Assembly (NCBI GenBank): GCA_914767715.1
Contig: OU612066.1
Span: 12,219,001 to 12,283,000 of the forward strand
DNA length: 64,000 nucleotides
Direction: 5' to 3'
From: Membranipora membranacea
Lineage: Eukaryota; Bryozoa; Gymnolaemata; Cheilostomatida; Membraniporidae
Shown: positions 9,591-22,478 of the stretch, piece after piece
Numbering within the stretch: position 1 is the stretch's first letter
Layout of the letters: the number at the start of each line of letters is the position of its first letter
Translations under genes and position numbers: made by a program
The notes under the pieces: model-generated
Database searches by the model: none
What the model was told of the DNA's origin: nothing
The model's input: only the letters and a program-made list of their open reading frames with translations

Positions 9591-10825
9591 ATGCCATCTA
9601 CCAGGTACAGTTGAACAGTTACCACTTTGTTTACTAGACTAACATTCTGTGAAGAGTTTGATTGATTTCTGTGTTTCTTGATTATTTGGTCTATTATGCC
9701 TGTAGAGTCTTTTTGGAAATCGTTCTAGCTGTGATGTGATGTGTAGCTCAGGCTGACTTTTTTGCTAGCATTCCTGTTGATCCCATGTTAGATACCGGCA
9801 AATGGCATCAATAACTTTCACCTATTCTGTAGCAGTTGTCATGCGGCTCAAAGAGGCAACAGTAAATGCAATCAAACTGGGTTATATTTGATCTATGGGA
9901 TGTGTAACTGACAATGCAGTTTGAAATTGTGGAAAAATCTTCAGGTTGAAGTTGCATTATAGGACTTATCGGACAGCCTTTTATCTGGTTTTCATGGTTA
10001 TTAGATCAATAGACCATAGGGATGTGTAGTTTGGATGGAAAACATTCAAAAATATGATTGTAGTTTAGCAATAAAAGTTTATTATATAGTTGGAAATGCA
10101 ATTTGAAACTCAAATTAAGATCAGGTTAGCATCCTGGGATTTATGTTTGACTAATTAAGATCGACTTGAGTAAGATTAGTTCTCCAATGTCGGCGGTGCC
10201 TTATCATCTTCTTAGTTGTGATTATCAACCCAAAAAAAGCTTACGTAACCCTGTATAACCTTCTGGCCGACTTTTATTTTTGCATATTTGTATGAACATA
10301 AGTTGGATGCAATAAACTTTGGCGTATAGTGGAATTAATAAAACATATAATAGTTAAAAAATGGTCAATATCGCAAGGTTCCATCACTCACCACATCCAG
10401 GAGAATGGATGGCATGATAGGGGGGTGCCTTAAGTTTCTAGGCAGGTCCGAGCACACCTGGGGGTCCAACAATCCCCAGTGGTCAGTTGACTGCAGTGGG
10501 ACTCGATGTGATAATGATGATTATGATGATAATGATGTGATCATCATAATAATAGTTTGAATGTTTCATTTACAGGTCAAAAGCTCTCATGTTGGTGTTA
10601 GGAGTGATAACACTTCTGAATATGATAAGTTCCAACCAAACTTCTGCCACAGACTCTTCGTATTGTCCTTCACCTTACAAGTTTTACGCTGATGGGGAGG
10701 AGCCTAATACAATATGTTGCGCAGCACTGAGCTGTTTCTGCCCAGAGAGCAAAGTTTACTCCTGGACAGCTGGAGGGAAATGCTGGGCACGATGTAACTA
10801 CATTGGATCTTGCAAAGAAATATAA
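9591..10825 (+). CDS. Secreted cysteine-rich protein, CRP copy D (spliced)
   Basis: The coding sequence joins 9591-9604 and 10576-10825 across a GT/AG intron in phase 2, giving 87 residues. The first exon codes only for MPST plus two bases of an arginine codon. Exon 2 starts with a basic and then hydrophobic signal peptide (about residues 1-29), so the product should be secreted. The mature part has eight cysteines with spacing C-x16-CC-x4-C-x-C-x13-C-x3-C-x5-C, consistent with four disulfides. I do not recognise a named family. Small secreted disulfide-rich proteins are often antimicrobial, venom-like or signalling peptides, and none of these is shown here. A TATA box precedes the gene and an AATAAA signal follows. 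A paralogue in the same orientation lies 5.1 kb downstream. Confidence 0.75.
10378..10515 (-). mobile_element. Truncated SINE in CRP copy D intron
   Basis: The segment around GAGCACACCTGGGG and GACTGCAGTGGGACTCGA matches the fuller SINEs at 42.4-42.6 and 47.8-48.0 kb. The copy stops at the B-box-like region, so the tRNA-like head is missing; a short (gat)n-like tract follows. The same insertion occurs at the matching position in the second CRP gene (15490-15622), so it predates that duplication. Confidence 0.6.
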
Positions 10826-10954
10826 AACCAGTTAAAATGATCCTTACAATCATCGTCAAGCAATATGAGTTAGAGTTGAAATGTACCCTTTTGTGAACGA
10901 CTATAATTTCTCTTTCGACCCAACTGCTAAATCTTTGCTTTAATATCGCTACCA

Positions 10955-10960
10955 AATAAA
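10955..10960 (+). promoter_or_regulatory. Polyadenylation signal of CRP copy D
   Basis: An AATAAA about 130 bases after the stop codon is conserved in copy E at 16067-16072. In copy F the same spot reads AAAGAAA. Confidence 0.55.
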
Positions 10961-11109
10961 ATGCAAATTTGAAAAACTTTTATAACTGCATCATTACATT
11001 GTTGGTTGAAAAACGTGTCTATGAAAATCAGATGGCCAAATATGACAATGCTGAAGTTGCAAACTGCAACCTGTTTGCAGTTTTACTAAAGACTCAAAAG
11101 CAAATCACA

Positions 11110-12475
11110 AACACAAAACCACCAGTCGACTGACAGACTGCACTGACTTTGATAAACGACATGACCTTTTAATGTTAGAGAAGAAGTAACTTCTTAGGAG
11201 GTTCAATGTTTTTTGATACTCTGGTTATCTAAATAAATGACATAATGGAAAATACATCTTGCTTCCGCAAACCGGTGACTACTGACTGTGCTATCAAGAC
11301 AGACTACACAGCAAATTGATAAACTGATTATAGAAGCAAAAACCAATTGTGGTAACTTGCATTAAATCTCAGTCCCCTCACATGCATGGCCAATTGACAT
11401 CATCACAGGAAGATGGTGATACAGTCCCTGGTAGTCACAACACTTGCCAACATCAATAATCTTCTCTCTGAAGACCGTTAGATTCTTTCCCGATGTCAAT
11501 CGTATATAACTTTGTAGTCGTAGTGAACTGAAACATGAAACGTTATCTGCAGAGTACAGGTTCTATTTAATTTGATTAAGAATTCATGTCAAGAGTGCAA
11601 GTTAGTCCCTGTCTCTGCGATTAAATTGTGCAAAAATCACAGATCCTTGTTGAATATACCTAAGAATATTTCAACAAGTATTGACGATAATTTCTAATAG
11701 TTATTTTCCCAGTTCAAACATCCCAAATATTTTAGGTTGAGTCGCCATGATCTCTGGTAGCTCATTTTGGGCGAAAAGGGCCATTTTAAATTGGGCCCTT
11801 CTTTCTAGTTAATGGGGTATTTGAGTGGTTTATATTATACCTTCACCATATACAGGAGGCATGGCACTCACTTGAGGAAGGACATTTTAGTAAAACTGTG
11901 TCTTAAAGTCATGGAATTGATTCAAGCAATGTATGCATGCAGAACATACAAGCCTGTAATCAGACCCCGGTCATGCAGGAACTAAAATTTCGAAAGTTGT
12001 TATACCATTTTGGTCTTGCACTGTCACTTCCATCAATAATTTTACCAGCTTCCAGATCCTGGTTGCCACAACTGTAACAAATAATAACCCGATTTTCTTT
12101 AGATTTGGACATAATTCTCACAATTCTCTAAATTCAGAAATTCAGGAAGCTGTCATTCAAATTTCTCGTCAGCATGGTGAACAGCAGGAGATTATCTAGA
12201 TTTTGATTGAAGTGTTTATTGATTATGGCTAAATATCTTGAGGTATTATGGTTATACACCATTAAACAAGAAAAAGTTTCCGAGGTTTCGATAAAGACAT
12301 CAGATGATAAATTCAATTGAAGAGAAGTTATGAGCATTAAAATTTCTCCAGTTGTTGTCTGTTGAACACAATGGGCTTTTCATGTAATACCAGAGACTAT
12401 AGATATCTAAAGTCTCTGGTAATACTGCATATATTTCCATCACAATTTTGCTTAACATCATTTACTGCATCATTT
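11110..12475. other. Spacer and duplicated flanks between CRP units
   Basis: The part at 11160-11460 resembles 18330-18700 and the part at 11965-12235 resembles 7690-8000; both are flanks carried along with CRP duplications. I see no gene. Confidence 0.45.
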
Positions 12476-12477
12476 TG

Positions 12478-12572
12478 TCCATACACATACACTTACACGT
12501 ACACTTACATGTACACTTACACATACACTTACACGTACATGTACACTTACACGTACATGTACACTTACACCT
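12478..12572. repeat. TACAC-type microsatellite
   Basis: Alternating cacttaca, cacgtaca and catgtaca units, the same motif family as the much longer array at 16270-16830. Confidence 0.8.
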
Positions 12573-12989
12573 ACATTTATATTGATATTATATTTATTTA
12601 TATTTGTATTGATGTCAAAAGACCCTTCACAAGGACCTGCATGTATTTACAAGACAACCGCTGTCACAGGCACTTACTGACACTTTAATTTGAAATTTCA
12701 ATAGTCACCATTCATCGTAACCTTCATCTCTGTTTCTATTTTTTGATCAATTCTGGATGTCATAATAAAATTGTTTTTTTTAGCTTTATTACGTATTATT
12801 TTCTGTTGGCTACGACCGATGCATCAGCGCCAGCCGGATTTTGAAACATGTACATCCTTGAATCTATATTTGTGTCTGTATGTCCTTGTTGACTGACACT
12901 GGCATAAAAAAAAGTATAACAGTTTGAGCTGAAGAATAGTCAATCATTCGGAGTAGATTCAGATTTATATTCAGATTTAGATTCAGAGC

Positions 12990-13018
12990 ACATTCACCGG
13001 AACCATGACATCTACCAG
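12990..13018 (+). pseudogene. Orphan CRP first exon
   Basis: ATGACATCTACCAG followed by GTACAG at 13005-13024 matches the 14-nt coding first exons of the CRP genes, with the same 5' leader and a TATA-like element near 12915. About 490 bases later the homology to the 17.06 kb copy stops and the sequence switches to a repeat shared with 9028-9150. No second exon follows before the next gene, so the locus lost its body, probably through unequal recombination. Confidence 0.6.
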
Positions 13019-13496
13019 GTACAGATAACCAGTTTCCATCTTACTAGACTAAGATTCTGTGTATAATTTGATTGATTTACTGGTTTTCTTAGTTATTAGA
13101 TCAATAGACCAAAGTGATATGTATCCGAAAACACAATTTAAAATTCAAAATAATACCAGGTTAACTTGAGATCGACCTGATCTTCCTTGGATTCATAAAT
13201 TCTAGTTGCAATGTGTTGATGGTTTTGACTTGCGCTGATCAACTTGAGTAAGACTAGATCTCCGATGTTGACTGTGCCACAATAGATCATTAGGTGAGCT
13301 CAGTTATAAGGATGATCCTGACCACCTTTAAGTAGTTGAGGTATCCCTGTATTATATTTTCAAGCTTTGCAGCTCGCTAGTAAGACTGTCTTCATTCAAA
13401 TTTCAAGATAAATTTGATATCTTTATTTTCGATATTCTGCGAGATACAAAAGCATTCTCTTCTCACCAATACAAGCTGAGGGCAAATTTCACAAGG

Positions 13497-13620
13497 TCTT
13501 ATTTTCTTCCTTCATTGATCAGTGTTACATAAAGTTGATAATATTGATCAATGCAATAGAAGAGAAGAGAAGCTATGAGCATACACATTTTTCCCTCAAT
13601 GCTCAACAATCACCACGAAT
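13497..13620. repeat. Direct repeat of 9028-9150
   Basis: A nearly identical stretch of about 120 bases (tcttccttcattgatcagtg and following) occurs upstream of both intact plus-strand CRP genes. It marks the edge of the duplicated block. Confidence 0.65.
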
Positions 13621-13729
13621 TGGTGATCCCTTGCTCAACAGAAAAATGCGCTTTGCATGTATACTGCAGAGACTTTCATCACATTTTTGCTTAACATATA
13701 CTGCATCATTTTGCCCATAGTTGCCCATA

Positions 13730-14575
13730 TGTTTTCAATGTATTTCAGTGAATGTACAACTAATCAAATTAGAAACTTGTGGTTTTAAAAAAATTGCGAT
13801 ATGAAAGGTCTACTGCCGGCGTGTCAGTTTTGGAAATGAAACAAGTCGTTTCTGGGAATCTGAAAAAGGAAAATTGCATTGTTTCCGAGTGTTGATCCCT
13901 TTACACCGTTATTACCGTTGTCCTCTGAAACATTGGGCTAACAATTAGTTTCTCTCGTGGTTCATAATTTATCTCAAAAGTGACAAAACTCTCCCTAAGT
14001 TTTTCTGTCAAAGGTCTGGTAAACATGTAAGCTAGATGAGGTAATACATCAAGCTTCTTACATTACCGCAAGACGATATATGGACAGCCCTGTGAAAACG
14101 AAGCTAGCTAGCATGATAAGGTGTTGCAACACCGCTAAAACACCTGGGGGCTATCATTTCATTGGAAAAAGCACAAGTGACATTAAGTGAATTTTCAGAT
14201 TGTTTAGCTAATTACTATGATTTAGCTTTCTGACAGACAGATTTTGTCTGAGAATATTAGCTGCTTACATAAATTAACGAACGTGAGCAAACATAAGTCA
14301 ACCTTAAGTTTAGCTAGTAAAAGAAGGATCCTCAGGAGAGTGTCATTATTTACAAGGAAATTGACTGTCAAGTGTGCCATAAACATTGGAATGTTGGTAA
14401 TTGTACTACTTGCTGACCCTGACTGTCTCGAGTGTATATATTTTGGTCCTGTTTCTGATGGATGAAATGACAGGAGTAGGATCTGAGGTTGGGCTTTGGT
14501 CTGTGTCAACAATCAACAAGCTTGTCTAATTATAGATTGGGAACATATAATCTGATCGCCAATCAGGTCCTGCTC
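13730..14575. other. Non-duplicated insert between CRP units
   Basis: This stretch has no counterpart in the upstream CRP unit that I can see. Overlapping opposite-strand frames at 14222-14512 show no recognisable protein features. Confidence 0.35.
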
Positions 14576-14628
14576 CTATATCCTGAATCTACATGTTTTT
14601 ATGTTGAGTGTCATAATCGTCAAAAAAG

Positions 14629-14635
14629 TATAAAA
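14629..14635 (+). promoter_or_regulatory. TATA box of CRP copy E
   Basis: TATAAAA lies 75 bases before the start codon, within a promoter region nearly identical to that of copy D. Confidence 0.5.
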
Positions 14636-14703
14636 TGTTGAACAGAAGGAATAGTCAATCATTCTGAGCAGATATATTTGTTAAGAGCACATACACCAGA
14701 ACC

Positions 14704-15937
14704 ATGCCATCTACCAGGTACAGTTGAACAGTTACCACTTTGTTTACTAGACTAGCATTCTGTGAAGAGTTGGATTGATTTCTGTATTTCTTGATTATTT
14801 GGTCTAATATGCCTGTAGAGTCCTTTTGGAAATCGTTCTAGCTGTGATGTGATGTGTAGCTCAGGTTGACTTTTTTGCTAGCATTCCTGTTGATCCCATG
14901 TTAGATACCGGCAAATGGCATCAATAACTTTAACCTATTCTGTAGCAGTTGTCATGCGGCTCAAAGAGGCAACAGTAAATGCAATCAAACTGGGTTATAT
15001 TTGATCTATGGGATGTGTAACTGACAATGCAGTTTGAAATTGTGGAAAAATCTTCAGGTTGAAGTTGCATTATAGGACATATCGGACGGCCTTTTATCTG
15101 GTTTTCATTGTTATTAGATCAATAGACCATAGGGATGTGTAGTTTGGAAGGAAAACATTCAAAAATATGATGGTAGATTGACAATAAAAATTTATTATAT
15201 AGTTGGAAATGCAATTTGAAATTCAAATTAAGATCAGGTTGGCATCCTGGGATTTATGTTTGACTAATTAAGATCGACTTGAGTAAGATTAGTTCTCCAA
15301 TGTCGGCGGTGCCTTATCATCTTATAAGGTGTGATTATCAACCCAAAAAAAGCTTACGTATCCCTGTATAACCTTCTGACCGACTTTTATTTTTGCATAT
15401 TTGTATGAACATAAGTTGGATGCAATAAACTTTGGCGTATAGTGCAATTAATAAAACATATAATAGTTAAAAAAGGTTTAAATCGCAAGGTTCCATCACT
15501 CACCACATCCAGGAGAATGGGTGGCAAGATAGGTGGGTGCCTTAAGTTTCTAGACAGGTTGGAGCACACCTGGGGGTCCAACAATCCCCAGTGGTCAGTT
15601 GACTGCAATGGGACTCGATGTGATAATGATGATTATGATGATAATGATGTGATAATCATAATAATAGTTTGAATGTTTCATTTACAGGTCAAAAGCTCTC
15701 ATGTTGGTGTTAGGAGTGATAACACTTCTGAATATGATAAGTTCCAACCAAACTTCTGCCACAGACTCTTCGTATTGTCCTTCACCTTACAAGTTTTACG
15801 CTGATGGGAAGAAGCCTAATACACTGTGTTGCTTATCACTGAGCTGTTTCTGCCCAAAGAGCAAAGTTTACTCCTGGACAGCTGGAGGGAAATGCTGGGC
15901 ACAATGTGACCACTTTGGATCGTGCAAAGAAATATAA
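14704..15937 (+). CDS. Secreted cysteine-rich protein, CRP copy E (spliced)
   Basis: The coding sequence joins 14704-14717 and 15688-15937, again 87 residues with a phase-2 intron one base shorter than that of copy D. The signal-peptide half of exon 2 is identical to copy D over roughly 115 bases. From the segment before the double cysteine onward, 11 codons differ, 10 of them changing the residue; three glutamates become lysines, making the peptide more basic. All eight cysteines and their spacing are kept. Introns differ by only about 3-4% by eye, so the mature coding part has changed faster than neighbouring non-coding DNA. This suggests diversifying selection on a secreted peptide. Function is unknown. 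Confidence 0.75.
15490..15622 (-). mobile_element. Truncated SINE in CRP copy E intron
   Basis: This is the orthologous insertion to 10378-10515, with the same truncation and the same adjoining gat-rich tract. Confidence 0.6.
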
Positions 15938-16066
15938 AACCAATTAAAATGATCATTATAATCATTGTAAAGCAATTTGAGTTAGAGTAGAAATGCACCC
16001 TTTTGTGAATGACTTTAATTTTTCTTTCCACCAAAATATTAAATTTTTTCTTCAATATCACTATCA

Positions 16067-16072
16067 AATAAA
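16067..16072 (+). promoter_or_regulatory. Polyadenylation signal of CRP copy E
   Basis: AATAAA about 130 bases after the stop codon, at the same place as in copy D. Confidence 0.55.
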
Positions 16073-16269
16073 ATGCAAATTTGAAAAACATTTATAGCTG
16101 CAACACTACATTGTCGGTTGAAAAACGGTTTTGTGAAAATCAGATGGCCAAATATGACAATGCTGAAGTTGCAAACTGCAACCTGTTTGCAGTTTTACTA
16201 AAGACTCAAAAGCAAAACACAAACACAAAACCACCAGTCGACTGACACTACACCATAACATCATTTTCT

Positions 16270-16830
<561 letters not shown>

Positions 16831-16849
16831 AAGTCATAATAATATTGTT

Positions 16850-17690
16850 TTTTTAAGCTTTATCGCATATTATTTTCTGTTGGCTACAACTGATGCATCA
16901 GCGCCAGCCGGATTTTTAAACATGTACACCCTTGAATCTATATTTGTGTCTGTATGTCCTTGTTGACTGACACTGGCATCAAAAAAAATATAACAGTTTG
17001 AGCTGAAGAATAGTCAATCATTCGGAGTAGAAATATTTGTTCAGAGCACATTCACCAGAACAATGCCATCTACCAGGTACAGTTTAACAGTTTCCATCTT
17101 ACTAGACTAAGATTCTATGAATAATTTGATTGATTTACTGGTTTTCTTAGTTACTAGATCAATAGACCAAAGTGATATGTATCCGAAAACACAATTTAAA
17201 ATTCAAAATAAAATCAGGTTAACTTGAGATTGACCTGATCTTCCTTGGATTCTAAATTCTAGTTGCAATGTGTTAATGGTTTTGACTTGCGCTGATCAAC
17301 TTGAGTAAGACTAGATCTCCGATGTTGACTGTGCCACAATAGATCATTAGGTGCGCTCAGTTATAAGGATGATCCTGACCACCTTTAAGTAGTTGAGGTA
17401 TCCCTGTATTATATTTTCTAGCTTTGCACTTGCTAGAAAGACTGTCCTCATTCAAATTTCAAGATAAATTTTGTAAGGTTATTGTCTTATTTCTCGACCT
17501 ACATCAACGATCTATCAATGTGGGGGTATTTCTTTGAAACAAACCTTTATAATTTCCAGGAAGCTATCATGGGGATCGACAGTTATAACTACTCTTTTAA
17601 TGAGTCTGCTAATGAGTGATATCTTTATTTTCGATATTCTGCGAGATACAAAAGCAATCTCTTCTCACCAATACAAGCTGAGGGCATAAT
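16850..17690. repeat. Direct duplication of 12780-13490
   Basis: The two segments align along their length. They contain the promoter, first exon and part of the intron of a CRP gene. The second copy keeps its coding exon 2 (copy F) while the first is the orphan. Confidence 0.7.
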
Positions 17691-18046
17691 TAAATTATCA
17701 TGAGATGAACGCAAGAGCTTTGATGTAATATTGAAATTTATAAAATATAGGTGAGACAAAAACATCATAAAAATCACTTGGTGGTTCCATTTACAGGTCA
17801 AAAGCTCTTGTGCTGGTGTTTGGACTGATAACACTTCTGAATATCATAAGCTCCAATGGAACCTCTGCCACAGACTCAGACTATTGTCCTTAGCCTTACA
17901 TGTTTTATGCTACCGGTGAGGAGCCTAATACGACATGTTGCTTAGCACTGAACTGTTACTGTCCAACAAGCAAAACTTACTCCTGGACATCTGGAGGGAA
18001 ATGCCGGGCACGCTGTGACAGCTTTGGATCGTGTGTAGCAATATAA
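17063..18046 (+). pseudogene. CRP copy F, full gene with one internal TAG
   Basis: Exons at 17063-17076 and 17797-18046 have intact splice sites in phase 2. The signal peptide and all eight cysteine codons are present, and the frame ends at TAA 18044-18046. A single TAG at 17891-17893 interrupts the frame at the serine just after the first cysteine, the same codon that is TGA in copy B. The tryptophan after the sixth cysteine is arginine here, and the AATAAA site has decayed to AAAGAAA. These point to an inactive copy, though the post-stop frame is undamaged. Confidence 0.7.
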
Positions 18047-18049
18047 ATA

Positions 18050-19940
18050 TCAGTTAAAATGATAATAGCAATATAAAAGTTCAAATGCATCCTTTTGTGA
18101 ATGACTATAATATTGTCTTTCCACCTAACTGTTAAATTTTTGTCTTAACATTGATACCAAAGAAAATGAAATTTTCATGATTGAATCATTGCAATGTTGG
18201 TTGAAAATGTGTTAGGGAGAATCAGATAGCCTAATATGATGGGACTGAAATTGCACAAAATTCTCAAGTTTTCTAAAGACTCTCCACAAGATATGTAGTC
18301 ACCGGACTGTAGTGAGTCTGACAAACGCCATGACCTTCAGTGTTGGGAAGTAACTTCGGATATGGTTTAATATTTTATTGATACTCTGGTTATCCTCTCT
18401 ATCTAAGATCTGATTTCATTTCATAGTTACTGTTTACTCTATGATGAGACATATTATCTTGGTATAGCGTAAATTTGATGGCAAAATATATGCACCTAGG
18501 CTGCTTTTGCAATCTGGTGACTACCAACAACAACAAAAAGATTATTATTGGCGAACAATGACCAAGAGTTGGCCACTTGCATTAATCTCAACCCCTCACA
18601 TACTTAAATTATTGACATCATTACAGGGAATTGGAGATACAGACCCTGGTGGTGCCATCTCTTAGCAACATCAATAATTGTTGCTCTGAGGTCTTTTAGA
18701 CTTTTTCACTATGTCAATCTTACATAATTTTATCATGCTAAGTAAGTGCCTAGATATAGCATACATTGAATTTTGGTAAAGTTTGTGATAAAAATTCATT
18801 TTCTGCTTCAGAAATTCCAGTTTTCAGCATTTGATTCGGATGAAAAGTTCGCAAATAAATATAGAGTTTAGAAAATTAAGTGAGGTTAAGCTGATGCGCA
18901 CAGATTGAGTATAGATATACATACGTTCATATTCAGTTTAAATAAATGTGTAATGTCAAACGTAAACAGCAATTCTTGGCAATTAAGCATGAATCTTATT
19001 TGTACCTGTTGTTACTTTACTCAGCATACGTAAAGTTGTAGTTTTGGTTGATCTTTAATTCTGTGTCCACTTCTAGTGCCCTCCCTAAGTGCAGAATATC
19101 TGGACAGTTCAGATTTTGGCATTTCACCGAAAAAGGTTGTTTATGCATGCTGAGAGAGAATATATAAGTCTTACATACAGCCATTGCAAGGTAGGATAGT
19201 AAGGGTTGGAATGTATGCACATGCTTATCCTTTCATTTAGATTGTCCAATAAACTCAAAAAAAGATAGTTCTGTAGCAAAGTCACACTTAAAAGACAAAG
19301 CCAAAAAAGGCAAAATATTAAGACAAATCCGCTAGATAAAGTACAGTATATATGACATAGTACAGCAAATTGTAAAAGTGTTCATGATTATGATGGCTGA
19401 TGGAAAGTCTCATGAGGTGTCCCCTCTCTTGTCGTGGGAACATAACTTTTAACAACGAGTTCTCATTTACCAGAATTAAGTGTTGGCTAATGCTGTGATT
19501 TGCTTTGATTTATCAATTCACAACACAAACTAGATAAACAGGCTAAATCTACTATCAAACTCATGATTTTGTGTAAGACTCAAAAGCCGTCTATAACCCC
19601 TATTCCCACACCCCACGCACCCATCTCACAACCAAACAAAAATACTTTGTTTGGAGGTGTTTACTCACTACACTGGGATCAATACACTGTTCAATGACAG
19701 CTGGATGAATCATGACATCATGGCTGAAATGTATACCAAGTAACATGCATATTCAGAATATTCAGTTCAATTTCCAGATTACAAGTTGTCAATATTTGAG
19801 GTAATTTGATTTGAACAGTCTGTGTCAATATTTATTTTATCTATTATATTTTCTATTTTCTAGCTGCAAAAAAAATCAAAATCAAAGAATTGGATTCAAA
19901 AGAAGGTGACAGTAAGCCGGATAATAGAGCAAACATGAAT
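18050..19940. other. Spacer with duplicated CRP 3' flanks
   Basis: The part at 18120-18420 follows the 3' flank pattern of copies D and E, and the part at 19070-19330 resembles 6690-6930. No gene is seen. Confidence 0.4.
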
Positions 19941-19948
19941 TCAAACTC

Positions 19949-20915
19949 TCATCCTAATAGTCGAATGTTGAAAGGGTTGTTGTTTATCGCTTTGCATGAT
20001 TCAAAGTGATTGCAGCTTGCCCAACATCTTCCTCCAACCGTCCAGTCGTACACTTTGCTTTTTGGGCAGAAACAGCTCAGTGCCAAGCAACAGTATGCAA
20101 AGGGCTCCTTTCCATCAGCAAAAAAATTGTAAGGTGAAGGACAGGAAGTAGGGTCAGGTAGCGTTGTGTTAGTGGCTGGGTTGGAACTGACGATGGTGAT
20201 CAGTCCGAACACTAACATGAGAGTAGTTGACCTGTAAGTGGAATAATAAAAGTTTTTACAATTTCAATATTCACCAAGGTTTTAGTGTCCATTACATGTC
20301 TTGTCACTTCAGACAAGATTAAAGATAAGCATTTGACTTTTTGTGATGCAGAATATAATATATATATATGATATATAACATCAATGATATATATAATATC
20401 ATGAATCACTAATCATTGACTGGTGGAGATGGTAAACTCTCAACTTTTCCAGACAGACAATTTAAAAATGGCCCCATCCAATGAAGGTCGACTTGAAGAC
20501 AGATAAGAAGTATTCTCCAGCTGCTCAGTAGGATAATGTTGAAATGTTGAGAGCTGCTGAAATACTTTACAGCCACACATTAGCTACTGATATATAGTAG
20601 GAATCATTCTTATTGAGTATACATAATAATATCTCATAATAATCTCATACCTGTGAACTGACATGTGCTGAAGTTCGATTATATGTTTATATGTGTTAAA
20701 CATAGAATGTTAACAACAATCCCACAATGCAACTATAACCTGGAATACCAGTGATTGGTCGATCTCATATTAATCTGATTCGGCATTTCAAAATATTGCA
20801 TTTTGAGATACCCTATTGACCAAATTTACACAAGGATATGGAATAACCAATGAACTACAGAAATATATGACTATTGAGGTTATAGATGTAGTCTACTATA
20901 CCTGATAGCTTGCAT
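19949..20915 (-). CDS. Secreted cysteine-rich protein, CRP copy G (spliced, minus strand)
   Basis: On the minus strand a 14-nt coding exon (20902-20915, MQAI plus two bases) with a GT donor joins exon 2 (20231 down to 19949) after an AG acceptor in phase 2. The product has the family signal peptide and the eight-cysteine pattern with identical spacing. Its C-terminus runs about 11 residues beyond copies D and E, past a conserved SCK to an asparagine-rich tail. The 5' leader resembles the plus-strand copies. No internal stop is present, so this is the third intact member, inverted relative to D, E and F. Function is unknown. Confidence 0.7.
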
Positions 20916-20919
20916 GGTT

Positions 20920-22100
20920 ATGGTGAATTTGCTTCTGGGTGTATCTGCTCCTAACGACTGACCTCGTTTGTCTTCAGCTCCAAATTTTATGCCCAATGTC
21001 TGTCTTGTTCATCAAAGTCATGGTAACACATTGTAGATGGGGATGCTATATAATATGTCTGACGCAGTTAAGGGTTTAAGTAGTATTTTATTTATAGCCC
21101 TGAAATTTTGTTTTGACATTTTAGATAGACAAAATATGTCAACCAGGAAATAATATAATGGTGTCAGAAAATATGTCAAAGTGATTGGCATTGAAAAAAA
21201 GCAATAAAGAACGAGGAGTGGAGAAAGTCATCCACAAATAACAGCGGCACTTTTTAATTCACTTATAATATCATTAATCAACAGTTTTGTTGTCAACATC
21301 ATTACCCAATCCTTGTGAACACTGAATTTTACAGCTTCTAATATTTTATACATCAGCAGAGCTGTTCTTGTAGTAGCTATTGCCCAATATGAATTTTAAT
21401 AACACAGTATAATTCTATGTAAGATTATTATTTTTGCCGTTCTAGCTCGTATCAGAGAAGTCATTCGCCTCTCAGGGGAGGAAACCAATCTGCATATGTA
21501 GGTTTTTACAAAATCTTTTTTTTTATAAAAAAAGACTGAATACAGTAACCTGACTGAGGTCCTGCGCTAGCTAAGTGTAATGTATGATGCTTCTGACTTC
21601 TGACTCTGAATTGCGATGGAAAATATGCAGCTCTCTGTAAAAGAAGGCTGAGCCGTCATGATAAAATGCGTACAAGTTTAAATTTAGATTGTCAGATAAG
21701 GATGGGGCCAAAGGATAGAGGAAATAATCCGGCCATCGGACGAGGGACAACAGTCTGGAGGGCTCAGAATAGATTTGCAATTTTTGTTTAAGAATAATTA
21801 TGATTGATGTTTCTCTTACTTAGTCTCTTACAACGTATCTGGACCACACTCCATTAGGGATCGAATATTAAACTAGTTTTGAATGTCTTCTGTGAAAAAT
21901 ACTATTGCTCCCTGATTCACTGTGGTGTCGTAAATAGGAAGGCCGACAATGGCTTGAAATAATAGCAATCGGGATTAAAGGTTTGTCTTGTTTTGTTGAG
22001 GGGAAGTGTTGGGTTGTGGTATGGAGGGTGAATGTGCAAATGTTCCCATTTTCTGGCTGATGGAAGATTCCAGTTGTTATTAATGTTGATTAAACTCAGG
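20920..22100. other. Spacer
   Basis: AT-rich DNA upstream of CRP copy G. Short frames are present but none shows recognisable protein character. Confidence 0.35.
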
Positions 22101-22400
22101 TATAATCTACTGCTACGACCATGTACTGTAGTTAGTGTGGCTATCTGATGATGAGATGGTGACAATGTTTGTAGGCTCTGTAATCCACATCAATCAAGAT
22201 GGTAAGTGCGATACTCTTATGCAGACAGTGAATAACCTTTTGCTACCACCATTAACTGTATTGAGTGCCAGCTGTAGAGTAATCTGATGGTGAGCAGACA
22301 TTATGAGGGCTCTACCAGAGTGTTTCATGATGTTTGTATACTCTATAGTCCACCTCAATCAAGATGGTAAGTGCGTGGATCTCATGAAGACAGTATATAA
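22100..22400. repeat. Diverged tandem duplication, period about 155 bp
   Basis: Two adjacent units share caatcaagatggtaagtgcg (22191-22210 and 22349-22368) and a preceding gctac...ctgta segment. Confidence 0.5.
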
Positions 22401-22478
22401 GTTATCTAATATGGAATCATTCAAGAGTATAGAACTTACTACACCAACAGATTGCCAGCAGTCTCAAAGATAAAAGAT

